A stretch of 64,000 bases of DNA from Streptomyces hokutonensis. Its GTDB lineage: Bacteria > Actinomycetota > Actinomycetes > Streptomycetales > Streptomycetaceae. A program made the translations under genes and the position numbers. The stretch spans positions 186,001-250,000 of the forward strand of contig NZ_BARG01000038.1 of assembly GCF_000376565.1 (NCBI RefSeq). Reading direction: 5' to 3'. Of this stretch, positions 44,395 through 52,965 are shown one piece after another (the stretch's first letter is position 1; the number at the start of each line of letters is the position of its first letter). The notes below the pieces were generated by a model. It did not search any database. It saw only the letters and a list, made by a program, of their open reading frames with translations, and was not told the origin of the DNA.

Positions 44395-45819
44395 ATGGCC
44401 TACGACGACCTGCGCAGCTTCCTGGACACCCTCGACAAGGAGAACCAGCTGCTGCGGATCACCGAACAGGTGCTCCCCGAACCGGACTTGGCCGCCGCCG
44501 CCAACGCGGCCGGCCGTATCGGCGAAGGCGCGCCCGCCCTCTACTTCGACAACGTCAAGGGCTTCACCGACGCCCGTATCGCGATGAACGTCCACGGCTC
44601 CTGGCGCAACCACGCCCTCGCCCTCGATCTGCCTCCGGACACCTCCGTGCGCGAACAGGTCGAGGAGTTCGCCCGCCGCTGGGACGCCTTCCCGGTCGCA
44701 CCCGAGCGCCGCGAGGACGCGCCCTGGCGACAGATCACCCAACTCGGCCCCGACATCGACCTGTTCAAGGTCCTCCCGCTGTTCCGGCTCAACGACGGCG
44801 ACGGCGGTTTCTACCTCGACAAGGCCGCCGTGGTCTCCCGCGACCCGCGCGACCCGGACCACTTCGGCAAGCAGAACGTCGGCACCTATCGCATCGAGGT
44901 CATCGGCCGCGACCGCCTCGCCTTCCAGCCCGTACCCATGCACGACGTGGCCCAACACCTGCACGCCGCCGAGGAGTTGGGCGAGGACCTGCCCATCGCT
45001 ATCACTCTGGGCAACGACCCGGTGATCACGATCGTCGCCGGCATGCCCATGGGCTACGACCAGTCCGAGTACGAGATGGCCGGCGCCCTGCGCGGAGCCC
45101 CCGCCCCCATCGCCACCGCACCGCTCACCGGCTTCGACGTCCCCTGGGGCTCCGAGGTCGTCATCGAGGGCGTCGTCGAGAGCCGCAAGCGCCAGATCGA
45201 GGGCCCCTTCGGCGAGTTCACCGGCCACTACTCGGGCGGACGACGGATGCCGACGATCCGCGTGGACCGCGTCTCGTATCGCACCGACCCGGTCTTCGAG
45301 TCCCTCTACCTCGGCATGCCGTGGACCGAGGTCGACTACCTCGTCGGCCCCAACACCTGCGTCCCGCTGCTCAAGCAACTGCGCGCCGAGTTCCCCGAGG
45401 TGCAGGCCGTCAACGCCATGTACACCCACGGCCTCGCGGTGATCATCTCGACGAAGAAGCGCTACGGCGGTTTCGCCAAGGCGGTCGGCATGCGCGCGAT
45501 GACCACACCGCACGGCCTCGGCTACGTCACGCAGGTGATCGTCGTGGACGAGGACGTCGACCCCTTCGACCTGCCCCAGGTGATGTGGGCGATGTCCGCC
45601 AAGGTCAACCCCCAGGACGACGTGGTCATCGTCCCGAACCTTTCGGTCATGGCACTGGCACCCGCCGCGAACACACCCGGCATCACCAGCAAGATGATCA
45701 TCGACGCCACGACCCCGGTCGCACCGGACAACCGTGGCCACTTCGACACCCCGGTACGGGACCTCCCCGAGACGCCCGAGTGGGCCGACCGGCTGCGCGC
45801 CCTGATCGCCGCCCGCTGA
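44395..45819 (+). CDS. vdcC: UbiD-family phenolic acid decarboxylase, subunit C
   Basis: 474-residue prenyl-FMN-dependent non-oxidative decarboxylase acting on vanillate or 4-hydroxybenzoate-type acids. UbiD motifs include EGPFGEFTGHYSGG and the TITLGNDPV-like strand ITLGNDPVITIVAG. Length is typical of VdcC. ATG 44395, 26 bp after vdcB. Substrate range is inferred from the three-gene arrangement. Confidence 0.9.
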   Translation: MAYDDLRSFLDTLDKENQLLRITEQVLPEPDLAAAANAAGRIGEGAPALYFDNVKGFTDARIAMNVHGSWRNHALALDLPPDTSVREQVEEFARRWDAFPVAPERREDAPWRQITQLGPDIDLFKVLPLFRLNDGDGGFYLDKAAVVSRDPRDPDHFGKQNVGTYRIEVIGRDRLAFQPVPMHDVAQHLHAAEELGEDLPIAITLGNDPVITIVAGMPMGYDQSEYEMAGALRGAPAPIATAPLTGFDVPWGSEVVIEGVVESRKRQIEGPFGEFTGHYSGGRRMPTIRVDRVSYRTDPVFESLYLGMPWTEVDYLVGPNTCVPLLKQLRAEFPEVQAVNAMYTHGLAVIISTKKRYGGFAKAVGMRAMTTPHGLGYVTQVIVVDEDVDPFDLPQVMWAMSAKVNPQDDVVIVPNLSVMALAPAANTPGITSKMIIDATTPVAPDNRGHFDTPVRDLPETPEWADRLRALIAAR

Positions 45820-45857
45820 CCCGACCCACGCACCACCACCGTCAGGAGCCACCCGCC

Positions 45858-46121
45858 ATGACCTGCCCCCGCTGCGCCCACGACACGGTCGACACCGTGA
45901 CCACCTCGCCGGTGCCCGGCGTGTGGGACGTACTCCAGTGCGTCCGCTGCCTCTACATGTGGCGCACCACCGAACCCGACCGCCGCACCCGCCGGGAGGC
46001 GTACCCCGTCGAGTTCCGCATGACACCGGCCGACATCGAGACCGCCCCGGAGGTACCCGTCGTACCCCCGCTGCTCTACGGCCGCAACGAGCCCAACAGG
46101 CCGTCGAGAACCGCCTCTTGA
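45858..46121 (+). CDS. vdcD: Small decarboxylase subunit D
   Basis: 87-residue subunit found only with VdcB/VdcC in this system. Cys pairs CPRC (3-6) and CVRC (28-31) suggest a metal-binding knuckle, followed by YMWRTTEPDRRTRREAYP, a conserved stretch of the family. Its 3' end overlaps the convergent TetR gene by 46 bp, so the two transcripts are antisense there. Confidence 0.88.
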   Translation: MTCPRCAHDTVDTVTTSPVPGVWDVLQCVRCLYMWRTTEPDRRTRREAYPVEFRMTPADIETAPEVPVVPPLLYGRNEPNRPSRTAS

Positions 46122-46666
46122 CGCAGGGGCGTGGTGGCGTGGGGCAGCAGGACCGCGTTGATCTGGAAGCCCATGAGGGCCGCGAGGAGAGTGTCGACGA
46201 CCTCGTCGTCGGGTGATTCCGTGCCGATGTCGCCCTGTCGGCGGGCCTGTCGCAGATAGCCGCACATCTGCTCGCGCCAGGCCGCCATGGCGCTCTCGTG
46301 GACCCCGGCCATACGGTCGTCGTGGACGGCACGGTCCCAGAAGGCGATGACGACCCGCGCCTCCATGAGGCGTACGTCGTCGAGCGGCATGATCTCCAGG
46401 CAGAGCAGGCGCAGCGCCGCCAGGCCGGTCGCGTCGGCGATGGACTCGCGGGCGCGGACGTTGGTGCTCTCGAAGGCGTGCTGGAAGGCGGCGAGCAGGA
46501 TCTCGTCCTTGTTGCGGAAGTAGCCGGTCAGCGCACCGTTGGCGTAGCCGGCCTCGGCGGCGAGGTCCCGCATGGTGACGGCGTCGAGCCCGCGTCTTGC
46601 GATCAGGGCCCATACGGCTTCGATGATCTCGCGGCGCCGCGCGTCATGATCGACGATTTTGGGCAT
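46076..46666 (-). CDS. TetR family regulator of the amine operon
   Basis: 196-residue repressor. HTH: MRDLAAEAGYANGALTGYFRNKDEILLAAF. The C-terminal domain resembles the BetI-type (TetR_C_6) ligand domain, frequent in amine and choline catabolism. It is the last of four same-strand genes (amine oxidase, permease, membrane protein, TetR) with 43 bp before it. Its own upstream region has no palindrome, so the likely operator is the one at the operon head (50482-50515). Confidence 0.85.
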   Translation of the reverse strand: MPKIVDHDARRREIIEAVWALIARRGLDAVTMRDLAAEAGYANGALTGYFRNKDEILLAAFQHAFESTNVRARESIADATGLAALRLLCLEIMPLDDVRLMEARVVIAFWDRAVHDDRMAGVHESAMAAWREQMCGYLRQARRQGDIGTESPDDEVVDTLLAALMGFQINAVLLPHATTPLRQEAVLDGLLGSLRP

Positions 46667-46709
46667 GCACCGACCTTAATCCAGCCGCTCCGTCGCAGGT
46701 CCGACCCGG

Positions 46710-47162
46710 TCAGCCCAGCATGGCAGCCATGCCGAGGGCCATCATCGCGCCGCCCGCACCGCTGAGCGGACCCGCGCACGGCACACCGGGACGCAGCGCC
46801 CGGTGCATGACGGCCCCCGCCCGGGCCAGCAGCCACAGCACCACCGCAAGCGCGAACAGCCCATGGCCGTCGGCATGGTGGTGGTGCTGTCCGTCCGGAA
46901 GCCGGGACATGGCCGCCGTGACCACGGCCATCACCGCGAGGTCGGCGGCGACCGGCCCACGGGTGAACAGACACATGCCCGCCGTCACGCCCGCTCCCAC
47001 GAGCAGTGGGTACGGCCCCGGGCTCCCCACCACCATCAGCAAGGTCACGGCGAGCACCACGGCGTGCGGACCCCAGCGCCGCACGGGCCCCGGCACATGC
47101 CCCGCGAGGCACAGACCGGAGCCCGTCAGCGCGACGGCGGCCGGGAGGACGTCATGCGTCAC
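46710..47162 (-). CDS. Small membrane protein with His-rich loop
   Basis: 150-residue protein with four or five predicted helices and a histidine cluster QHHHHADGHG at about residues 91-100, which could bind metal. The copper amine oxidase in the same operon needs copper, so a role in copper supply is a possible but untested idea. ATG 47162; overlaps the end of the permease gene by 11 bp. Family not recognised. Confidence 0.6.
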   Translation of the reverse strand: MTHDVLPAAVALTGSGLCLAGHVPGPVRRWGPHAVVLAVTLLMVVGSPGPYPLLVGAGVTAGMCLFTRGPVAADLAVMAVVTAAMSRLPDGQHHHHADGHGLFALAVVLWLLARAGAVMHRALRPGVPCAGPLSGAGGAMMALGMAAMLG

Positions 47163-48567
47163 GGCGGCGCCGGACGGCGGCGGAGACCGCCCCGGCCGCG
47201 AAGAACAGGACGACGATCCCCTCGAAGAGCCGCGCGAGGGAGGCCGAACCGCCGATCAGGGTGGTGAAGTTGGCCAGCACCATGTACGTGATCCAGCACA
47301 GCCCGAGGGCGCCGAGGGCCGGCGCGAGCCGCGTGTGCCACAGGCGGGTGTCCGCCCCCGTGCGGGCGAAGAAGGCGATGATCGCGACCCCGACGAGGAT
47401 CATCAGCACCAGCACCCCGAGCGTGGCCAGCCCGCTCATCCAGGTGAACAGCTCCAGCACCGGATCCGACCCCGCGAGCACGAACGCCCCCACGACCACG
47501 GCGGCCGAGACGCTCTGCACCAGCGAACCGGCGTGCGGCGAACCGTGCTTGGCGTGACTGCGGCCCAGGATCGCGGGGGCGTCGCCCTGGCGGCCGAGGG
47601 AGAAGAGATAGCGGGAGATCGCGTTGTGGAAGGCGAGCAGCGCCGCGAACAGGCTTGTCAGCAGCAGGATTTCCATGGTGTCGGAGGCGGCCGAACCGAC
47701 GTACTGCCCGGCCACGGCGAAGACCAGCCCGCTCGTGTTCTTCGCCGCCGCGCCCTGTACCTCGTTCGTGCCGACCGCCAGGACGACCGCCCAGCTGGAC
47801 AGCGCGTAGAAGCCGCCGATGGCGATGACCGCGAGGTAAGTCGCCCTGGGCACACTGCGCTTGGGGTCTCTCGCCTCCTCGCTGTAGATGGCGGTCGCCT
47901 CGAAGCCGACGAAGGACGCGACCGCGAACATCACCCCGATGCCCGCAGACCCCGTGCTGAAGGCACCCGGCGTGAAGGAGTCGAAGTCGATGCCGTGGGC
48001 GCCTCCTTGGGCGAGGATCGCCACCGTCATCACCGTGACGATGCCGACCTCCAGGACCAGCAGCACCGACAGCACCTTCGTGCCGACCTCGATGTTGCGG
48101 AAGCCCAGCACCGCGACCAGTCCCCACAGCACACCGGCCCACAGCCACCACGGCAGGTCGGGGCCGCCGTACTTCACCACCAGTCCCTGAAGGGTGACGC
48201 CGGACAGGCCGTAGATCCCGGCCTGGATCGTGCTGTACGTGAGCAGCGCCAGTCCGGCCGCCCCGGTGCCGGTGATCCGGCCGAGCCCGGCGGTGACGTA
48301 CGAGTAGAAGGCGCCGGTGTCGACGACATGGCGGCTCATCGCGGCGTACCCGACGCTGAACAGCAGCAGGACGACGGCGACCAGGAGGTAGGCGGCCGGT
48401 ACTCCGGGGCCGTTGCCGATGGCGAGCATCACCGGCAGGGCGCCGCCGATGGCGGTGAGCGGGGCGGCGGCCGCGACGACCATGAACACGATTCCGCCGA
48501 CTCCGATCGAGCCACGGAGTTTTGACGGAGCGTCAACTGAGCTGCCGCTCATGGTCTGTTCAGACAT
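47152..48567 (-). CDS. APC family amine/amino acid permease
   Basis: 471-residue 12-helix transporter of the APC superfamily. The N-terminal helix 1 GGIVFMVVAAAAPLTAIGG and the helix 6 loop GFEATAIYSEEARDPKRSVPRAT are family signatures. ATG 48567 overlaps the amine oxidase stop (ATGTCTGA), so it is translated together with it. Import of the amine substrate is inferred from context. Confidence 0.88.
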   Translation of the reverse strand: MSEQTMSGSSVDAPSKLRGSIGVGGIVFMVVAAAAPLTAIGGALPVMLAIGNGPGVPAAYLLVAVVLLLFSVGYAAMSRHVVDTGAFYSYVTAGLGRITGTGAAGLALLTYSTIQAGIYGLSGVTLQGLVVKYGGPDLPWWLWAGVLWGLVAVLGFRNIEVGTKVLSVLLVLEVGIVTVMTVAILAQGGAHGIDFDSFTPGAFSTGSAGIGVMFAVASFVGFEATAIYSEEARDPKRSVPRATYLAVIAIGGFYALSSWAVVLAVGTNEVQGAAAKNTSGLVFAVAGQYVGSAASDTMEILLLTSLFAALLAFHNAISRYLFSLGRQGDAPAILGRSHAKHGSPHAGSLVQSVSAAVVVGAFVLAGSDPVLELFTWMSGLATLGVLVLMILVGVAIIAFFARTGADTRLWHTRLAPALGALGLCWITYMVLANFTTLIGGSASLARLFEGIVVLFFAAGAVSAAVRRRRDA

Positions 48568-50467
48568 GACAGCCTCCTGTGTCTGTTGTCCCGCAGTGGC
48601 CGGAGGTGCTCGGCGGCACGTCGAGGGTGGGGTTGCGGTCGAAGAAGCCGACCGGCTTGAGCGTGAAGCCCGTGGTGTCGACCGGCATGATCGGCCAGTC
48701 CTCGGGGCGCGGGGCGTGGGTCAGTCCGAAGGTGTGCCAGACGACGAGGTCCTGCCCGTCGAGGTCCCGGTCGGCGGCGGCGTACGCGGGCAGTCCCGCC
48801 CCGCCGGGATGCTGGTTGACGAAGTCGCCCGCCGGGTAGCGCTCGGCCTGGTCGTACGCGGTGACCCAGAGGTGCTTCGTGGCGAAGGCGGCGCGGGCCG
48901 CGACGGAGGACTCGGGATCGGCGAGCAGGGCCGGCTTGCCCTCCGGGTGCAGGGCGTAGGCGACCGGTCTGCCCAGCCGGTTCAGGGACCCGGGGTTGGA
49001 GATGTGCCACACGCGGTCCACGCCCGCGTCGGCCATCCGCTGGGCCTCGCTCTCCCGCGTCAGCGGGGTGCGCTTGAGGGCGAAGGCGTTGCCGCGCAGG
49101 TTGTCGGGCCCCATCGGCACCCGGACCGTCTCGATCTCCTCGACGCGGTTGACCGGGCCGTCCACGGCCATGTCCAGCCGTGCGCTGAACAGGTGTTGGT
49201 GGTACGGGGCGCCCAGGCCGGGGGCGAGTTCGGTGGCGTAGGGATAGTCGCCGCCGGGGTGGGCGGAGGTGAAGACGACGCCGGTGGCCTTGGCCTCGAA
49301 CTCGATGGTGCCGTCGAGGTACAGGTACCAGTAGAAGCCGTAGTCGTAGTTCCCGACCGTGGTGAAGAAGGAGAGCACCATGCGCCGTTGGCGCCGGGTC
49401 TCGGTCGAGCCCGCCCAGAGGTCGGTGTGCTTCCAGAGGATGCCGTAGTCCTCCTCGTGCAGACAGACGGCGTTGGTGAGCGTCTGCGGTGTGCCGGTCT
49501 CGTCGGCGATCACCGCGTCGAGGTAGGTGATGTCGCCGAGACAGTCGCAGCCGAGCTGGAGCGCGTTGGCGTAGCGCCCGATGAGGTACTCGCCCGTGTC
49601 GAAGTAGTTCTGCCAGGACCGCACGGGGGAGGGGTCGGCGTACGGCACGACCATCTCGGCGATCGACGCACGATGGATCACCGGGCGTCCGGCGAAGGCA
49701 AGTTGATGGAGGATCAGCCCCTCGCGGGCGTCGAAGCCGATGCGCAGCGACCAGTTCTCCCACGTCAGGGTGTTGCCGTCGAGGGTGAAACTGGGGCCCT
49801 GCGGCTGGGTGATCTCGATGGGCTTCAGGGTGGTGCGCGGCGGACCGGTGACGGCCGGGTCGTCGAAGTTCCCCGACTCCGCGGGCACCGGCACCGGTCC
49901 GTGGTCGATGACCTGGTCCACGCTCCGGTTCAGGACGTCCACGTAGGCGACGAGCCCGTCGACGGGATGCGCCCAGGCGTGGTCCTTGGCGTGTTCCTGC
50001 ACGAAGGCCAGCCCGCGCAGGATGCGGCGGCCCCGCTCCTGCGGATACTCGGCGTCGTACACCCCCGCGGAGAGCGGGGCGACGCGCACCGAGTCCACGT
50101 CCAGGCCGCGGTCGGCCAGCGCGGCCAGCCAGCGCGGGTCCTTGGCGAGGACTTCCTCGACGATCGCGAACTCCGCGTCCAGTACCGGGAGTTGCCCTTC
50201 CGTCGCGGCGTCGATCAGCCGGTGCGACACGACCCGCGACTCGGTCAGGGAGACCGTCGCGTCGCAGGAGGGACCGCCGGAGATGTCGAGCAGCAGGACC
50301 CGCAGCCGGCGATCGCCTTGCTCCGGTGCGGACTTGGGCGGGTCGAGGAGCCCGAGGTAGGCGAAGCGGGTGGCCTCGGTGACCAGACCGGCCGCCGCGA
50401 GCAACTCGCGGGCGGAGGTGATCTCTTCGGGGGTGAGCGGGTCGAGGGGATGTGGAGCGGCAGCCAT
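48560..50467 (-). CDS. Copper amine oxidase
   Basis: 635-residue type-2 copper/TPQ oxidase that turns primary amines into aldehydes with release of ammonia and peroxide. The cofactor motif NYDY places the TPQ-forming tyrosine at residue 374. The copper-binding HQH (LGAPYHQHLF) and the later WHTFGLTHAPRPEDWP are present, and the catalytic Asp lies in YFDTGEY. Similarity to Arthrobacter phenylethylamine/tyramine oxidases is strong. ATG 50467 has GGAGG upstream. Followed by its permease. Confidence 0.92.
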   Translation of the reverse strand: MAAAPHPLDPLTPEEITSARELLAAAGLVTEATRFAYLGLLDPPKSAPEQGDRRLRVLLLDISGGPSCDATVSLTESRVVSHRLIDAATEGQLPVLDAEFAIVEEVLAKDPRWLAALADRGLDVDSVRVAPLSAGVYDAEYPQERGRRILRGLAFVQEHAKDHAWAHPVDGLVAYVDVLNRSVDQVIDHGPVPVPAESGNFDDPAVTGPPRTTLKPIEITQPQGPSFTLDGNTLTWENWSLRIGFDAREGLILHQLAFAGRPVIHRASIAEMVVPYADPSPVRSWQNYFDTGEYLIGRYANALQLGCDCLGDITYLDAVIADETGTPQTLTNAVCLHEEDYGILWKHTDLWAGSTETRRQRRMVLSFFTTVGNYDYGFYWYLYLDGTIEFEAKATGVVFTSAHPGGDYPYATELAPGLGAPYHQHLFSARLDMAVDGPVNRVEEIETVRVPMGPDNLRGNAFALKRTPLTRESEAQRMADAGVDRVWHISNPGSLNRLGRPVAYALHPEGKPALLADPESSVAARAAFATKHLWVTAYDQAERYPAGDFVNQHPGGAGLPAYAAADRDLDGQDLVVWHTFGLTHAPRPEDWPIMPVDTTGFTLKPVGFFDRNPTLDVPPSTSGHCGTTDTGGCHV

Positions 50468-50481
50468 ACGGGCCTCCGGGG

Positions 50482-50515
50482 GATTTTTTTCTCTACGTCC
50501 GTAGAGCAAAAAATC
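50482..50515. promoter_or_regulatory. 34-bp palindromic operator at head of amine operon
   Basis: Sixteen-base arms with a single mismatch around a TC centre: outer GATTTTTT with AAAAAATC, inner CTCTACG with CGTAGAG. It lies 15-48 bp before the amine oxidase start codon, over the likely promoter. It is one of the most AT-rich spots in the window. The operon's TetR is the obvious ligand-controlled binder. Confidence 0.75.
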
Positions 50516-50591
50516 GCGCGGCCACGTTTCGCTCGGCAGTACGCCCGCGTTGCCTTGCTGTTAAGTCCCGGGAGTCGGATCAGGAGTCGGG

Positions 50592-51011
50592 TCAGATGGC
50601 CAGGATCGCCCGCACCCGCTTGCCGCCCCCGGTGAGCGGGGTGACATCGAGGCGGTGGGCCAGGCAGCGGACCATGGCGAGGCCGCGTCCGCTCTCGCCC
50701 TCGGCCGTCAGTGGCCGCACCCGGGGCGGGGTCGGATTGCCGTCGTAGACCTCGACCGTGACGCGCTCGTCGGACAGTTGGAGCCGCAGCCGGCACTCGC
50801 CGCGCCCGTGTTCGGTCGCGTTGGCGACCAGTTCGGACACGATGAGCGTCGCGTCGTCGATCTGCTCCTCGTCCACCCGCGCCATCCGGCTGCGTGAGCG
50901 GGTGAGGAACTCCGATGTCAGCTTTCGTGCCTGCCCCGCCGCCGCGGCCTCGTCCGGCAGCAGGTACTCCACGCGTACGGAACGCCTATGGGTACGCCTA
51001 TGCGTACGCAT
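50592..51011 (-). CDS. RsbW-like anti-sigma kinase (HATPase)
   Basis: 139-residue serine kinase-like ATP-binding protein. N-box IVSELVANATEHG, GNPTPPR and the ATP-lid ESGRGLAMV are intact. ATG 51011. The first residues encode a repeat of RTHR from tandem 12-mers at 50983-51006. It is divergent from the membrane PP2C phosphatase and could oppose it or the other two phosphatases in the window. Confidence 0.82.
   Translation of the reverse strand: MRTHRRTHRRSVRVEYLLPDEAAAAGQARKLTSEFLTRSRSRMARVDEEQIDDATLIVSELVANATEHGRGECRLRLQLSDERVTVEVYDGNPTPPRVRPLTAEGESGRGLAMVRCLAHRLDVTPLTGGGKRVRAILAI
50983..51006 (-). repeat. Tandem 12-bp repeat at the start of the RsbW-like gene
   Basis: CGCCTATGGGTA and CGCCTATGCGTA lie head to tail with one mismatch and encode RTHR twice at the N-terminus of the kinase. 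It is the kind of repeat that changes copy number easily. Confidence 0.6.
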
Positions 51012-51312
51012 GGCGAATCACTTCCCCTCCTAGGACACCCGGTATCCCCGCGGTGTCACCGCACCGGGGCCGCTGCATCTCTTGCGCGGCGGGTCCTTCA
51101 CACTTCACTTGCCCGGAGTCCGTGATCGCCAACCGGCCTGCGCCGATTGGTTGTCGCCGATCAGGAAATGTCAGTTCTCGGAATCAATTGGGTAAAGGGC
51201 CGGGCACTTCCGAGGGGTTGCCTGGCAGCCTTGCGATGTCCAAGGTGGGGGAGGGACCCCTGCGCGGAAGGCGAGGGCGGCTCCGGATGCCGCGACGCCG
51301 TTGGAGTGGACC
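51012..51312. other. Divergent promoter region of kinase and PP2C genes
   Basis: No coding frame is supported. A GGGTAA word at about 51190, following AATCAATT, resembles a sigma-B-type -10 (GGGTAY), but no matching -35 at proper spacing is convincing. No strong palindrome is present. Both genes belong to a partner-switching circuit, so a stress promoter would make sense. Confidence 0.25.
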
Positions 51313-52410
51313 ATGGCCGCAATGAAGCCGCAGCGCAGTCTCTCGGTGCTGACCTGGCTGCCCGCCGCGGTGATGGCGGTCGTCGCCGTGGGGGACCTCG
51401 TCACCGGCCCCGGACTCGGCTTCCTGCCCCTGGCCTCCCTCGGACCGGCCTTCGCCGGACTCGTCGGCGGCTGGCGCCGCACCGCGTGGTTCGGCGCGGC
51501 GGCCCTCGCCCTGTGCGTCGGACTCGGCCTCTACGACGGCCTGTTCCAGGAGCGAAGAGGCTTCCTGGCGATGGTGTCGGTGGTGGGCGTGACCGGCGCG
51601 GGCATCGCCGCCGCCGTGATGCGCGGACGCCGCGAGGCCGAACTGGCCAGCGTGCGGTCCATCGCGGAGGTCGCCCAACGTGTCCTGCTGCGCCCGGTGC
51701 CGCTGACCGCCGGCCCGCTCCAGGCGGCGGTGTCGTACACCTCGGCCGTCGCGGAGGCACGGATCGGCGGTGACCTCTACGAGGTGGTCGCCTCCCCGCA
51801 CGGCGTCCGGGTCATCGTCGGCGATGTGCAGGGCAAGGGCCTGGCCGCCGTCGAGACGGCCGCCGTTGTCCTCGGCGCGTTCCGGGAGGCCGCGCACGAC
51901 GAACCCGACCTGGTCGGACTCGGCGAACGCCTGGAGCGCAGCGTCTCCCGCGTCCTGTCCGACGAGAAGTTCGTGACCGCCGTCCTCGCCGAGATCGGCA
52001 CCGACCACGAGGTGCTCTTCCTCAACTACGGCCACCCGCCCCCGATGGTCGTACGGCGCAACGGCACCGCCGACTTCCCGGCACCGCCCGCCTACGCCCC
52101 TCCGCTCGGCCTCGGCGGCGCCCAGGGCGGCGAGCCCCCGAAACCGTTCCCTGTGTGCTTCGCACCGGGTGAGCAACTGCTCCTCTACACCGACGGCGTC
52201 ACCGAGGCCCGCGACGAGGACGGCACCTTCTATCCGCTCGGCGAGCGGGCACATCTACTGAAGGAACCCGACGCGCAGAGCGCGCTCGACTCCCTGCGCG
52301 AGGACCTCGTCCGCCATACGGCCGGCCCGCTCCACGACGACGCGGCGATGCTCCTGCTGCGCTATCACGGGCATGGGGAGACAGCGGGGGAGACCTCGCC
52401 CCTCGGGTGA
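51313..52410 (+). CDS. Membrane-anchored SpoIIE (PP2C) phosphatase
   Basis: 365-residue phosphatase with an N-terminal membrane domain of about four helices (14-95) and a cytosolic PP2C domain (about 130-350; GGDLYEVV, VIVGDVQGKGLA, YTDGVTEA, HDDAAMLLLR). ATG 51313 has TTGGAGTGG just upstream. It lacks PAS or GAF sensors. Likely target: the anti-sigma antagonist controlled by the divergent RsbW-like kinase. Confidence 0.85.
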   Translation: MAAMKPQRSLSVLTWLPAAVMAVVAVGDLVTGPGLGFLPLASLGPAFAGLVGGWRRTAWFGAAALALCVGLGLYDGLFQERRGFLAMVSVVGVTGAGIAAAVMRGRREAELASVRSIAEVAQRVLLRPVPLTAGPLQAAVSYTSAVAEARIGGDLYEVVASPHGVRVIVGDVQGKGLAAVETAAVVLGAFREAAHDEPDLVGLGERLERSVSRVLSDEKFVTAVLAEIGTDHEVLFLNYGHPPPMVVRRNGTADFPAPPAYAPPLGLGGAQGGEPPKPFPVCFAPGEQLLLYTDGVTEARDEDGTFYPLGERAHLLKEPDAQSALDSLREDLVRHTAGPLHDDAAMLLLRYHGHGETAGETSPLG

Positions 52411-52481
52411 GCAAGAGAGCTGTGCTGAGCCCTTTCTGCTGCCGAAAAGTCATTGCTGCGTCAATCAAGTAAACTGGTGCC

Positions 52482-52937
52482 ATGACCACCCCCGAGCAGC
52501 CGCTGCACCCCATGAGCCCGCACGAAGAGGCGCTGGTGCGCGAACTCGCGCGGGTGATGCTCGTGCTGCCCCGCGCGGTCGACGCCGACATGATGCGCGA
52601 GCAGCGCCTGCCGCTGTCCGAGTACACGACCCTCATGCACCTCTCCGAGGCCGCGGACCGCCGGATGCGCATGAGCGAGCTGGCCTCCGTCTGCAACCTC
52701 TCGCTGAGCGGCATGACCCGGATCGTCGCCCGCCTGGAGACACAGGGCCTGGTCGGACGGGAACGCTGCGCCGAGGACGCCCGCGGCTGGAACGCCGTCC
52801 TCACCGACCAGGGCCTCGCCCGCCTCCAGGAGGCGTGGCCCGCCCACCTCGCCAGCGTCCGCCGCCATGTCCTCGACCACGTCGACGCCGACGACCTGAC
52901 CCGGCTCCTCGGCGTGATGCGCCGTATCGCCACCTGA
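52482..52937 (+). CDS. MarR family regulator
   Basis: 151-residue winged-helix regulator (LASVCNLSLSGMTRIVARLE; wing AEDARGWNAVLTDQG). ATG 52482. A comparatively AT-rich stretch TCAATCAAGTAAAC lies 10-25 bp before the start and may hold its operator. The flavin monooxygenase-like gene 28 bp downstream is in the same operon. Confidence 0.85.
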   Translation: MTTPEQPLHPMSPHEEALVRELARVMLVLPRAVDADMMREQRLPLSEYTTLMHLSEAADRRMRMSELASVCNLSLSGMTRIVARLETQGLVGRERCAEDARGWNAVLTDQGLARLQEAWPAHLASVRRHVLDHVDADDLTRLLGVMRRIAT

Positions 52938-52965
52938 CCCACCGAGCAGACCCAAGGAGTACGAC

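Noticed and set aside
44224..46332. 702-codon minus frame over vdcC
   Set aside because: vdcC and vdcD are strongly supported on the plus strand; the TetR HTH is in a different frame ending at 46076.
46720..48525. 601-codon plus-strand frame over the amine permease
   Set aside because: The minus strand has a complete APC permease with membrane helices; the plus-strand frame is compositionally a shadow.
51180..51200. Sigma-B-type promoter upstream of membrane PP2C
   Set aside because: A GGGTAA word is present but no -35 at the required spacing was convincing.
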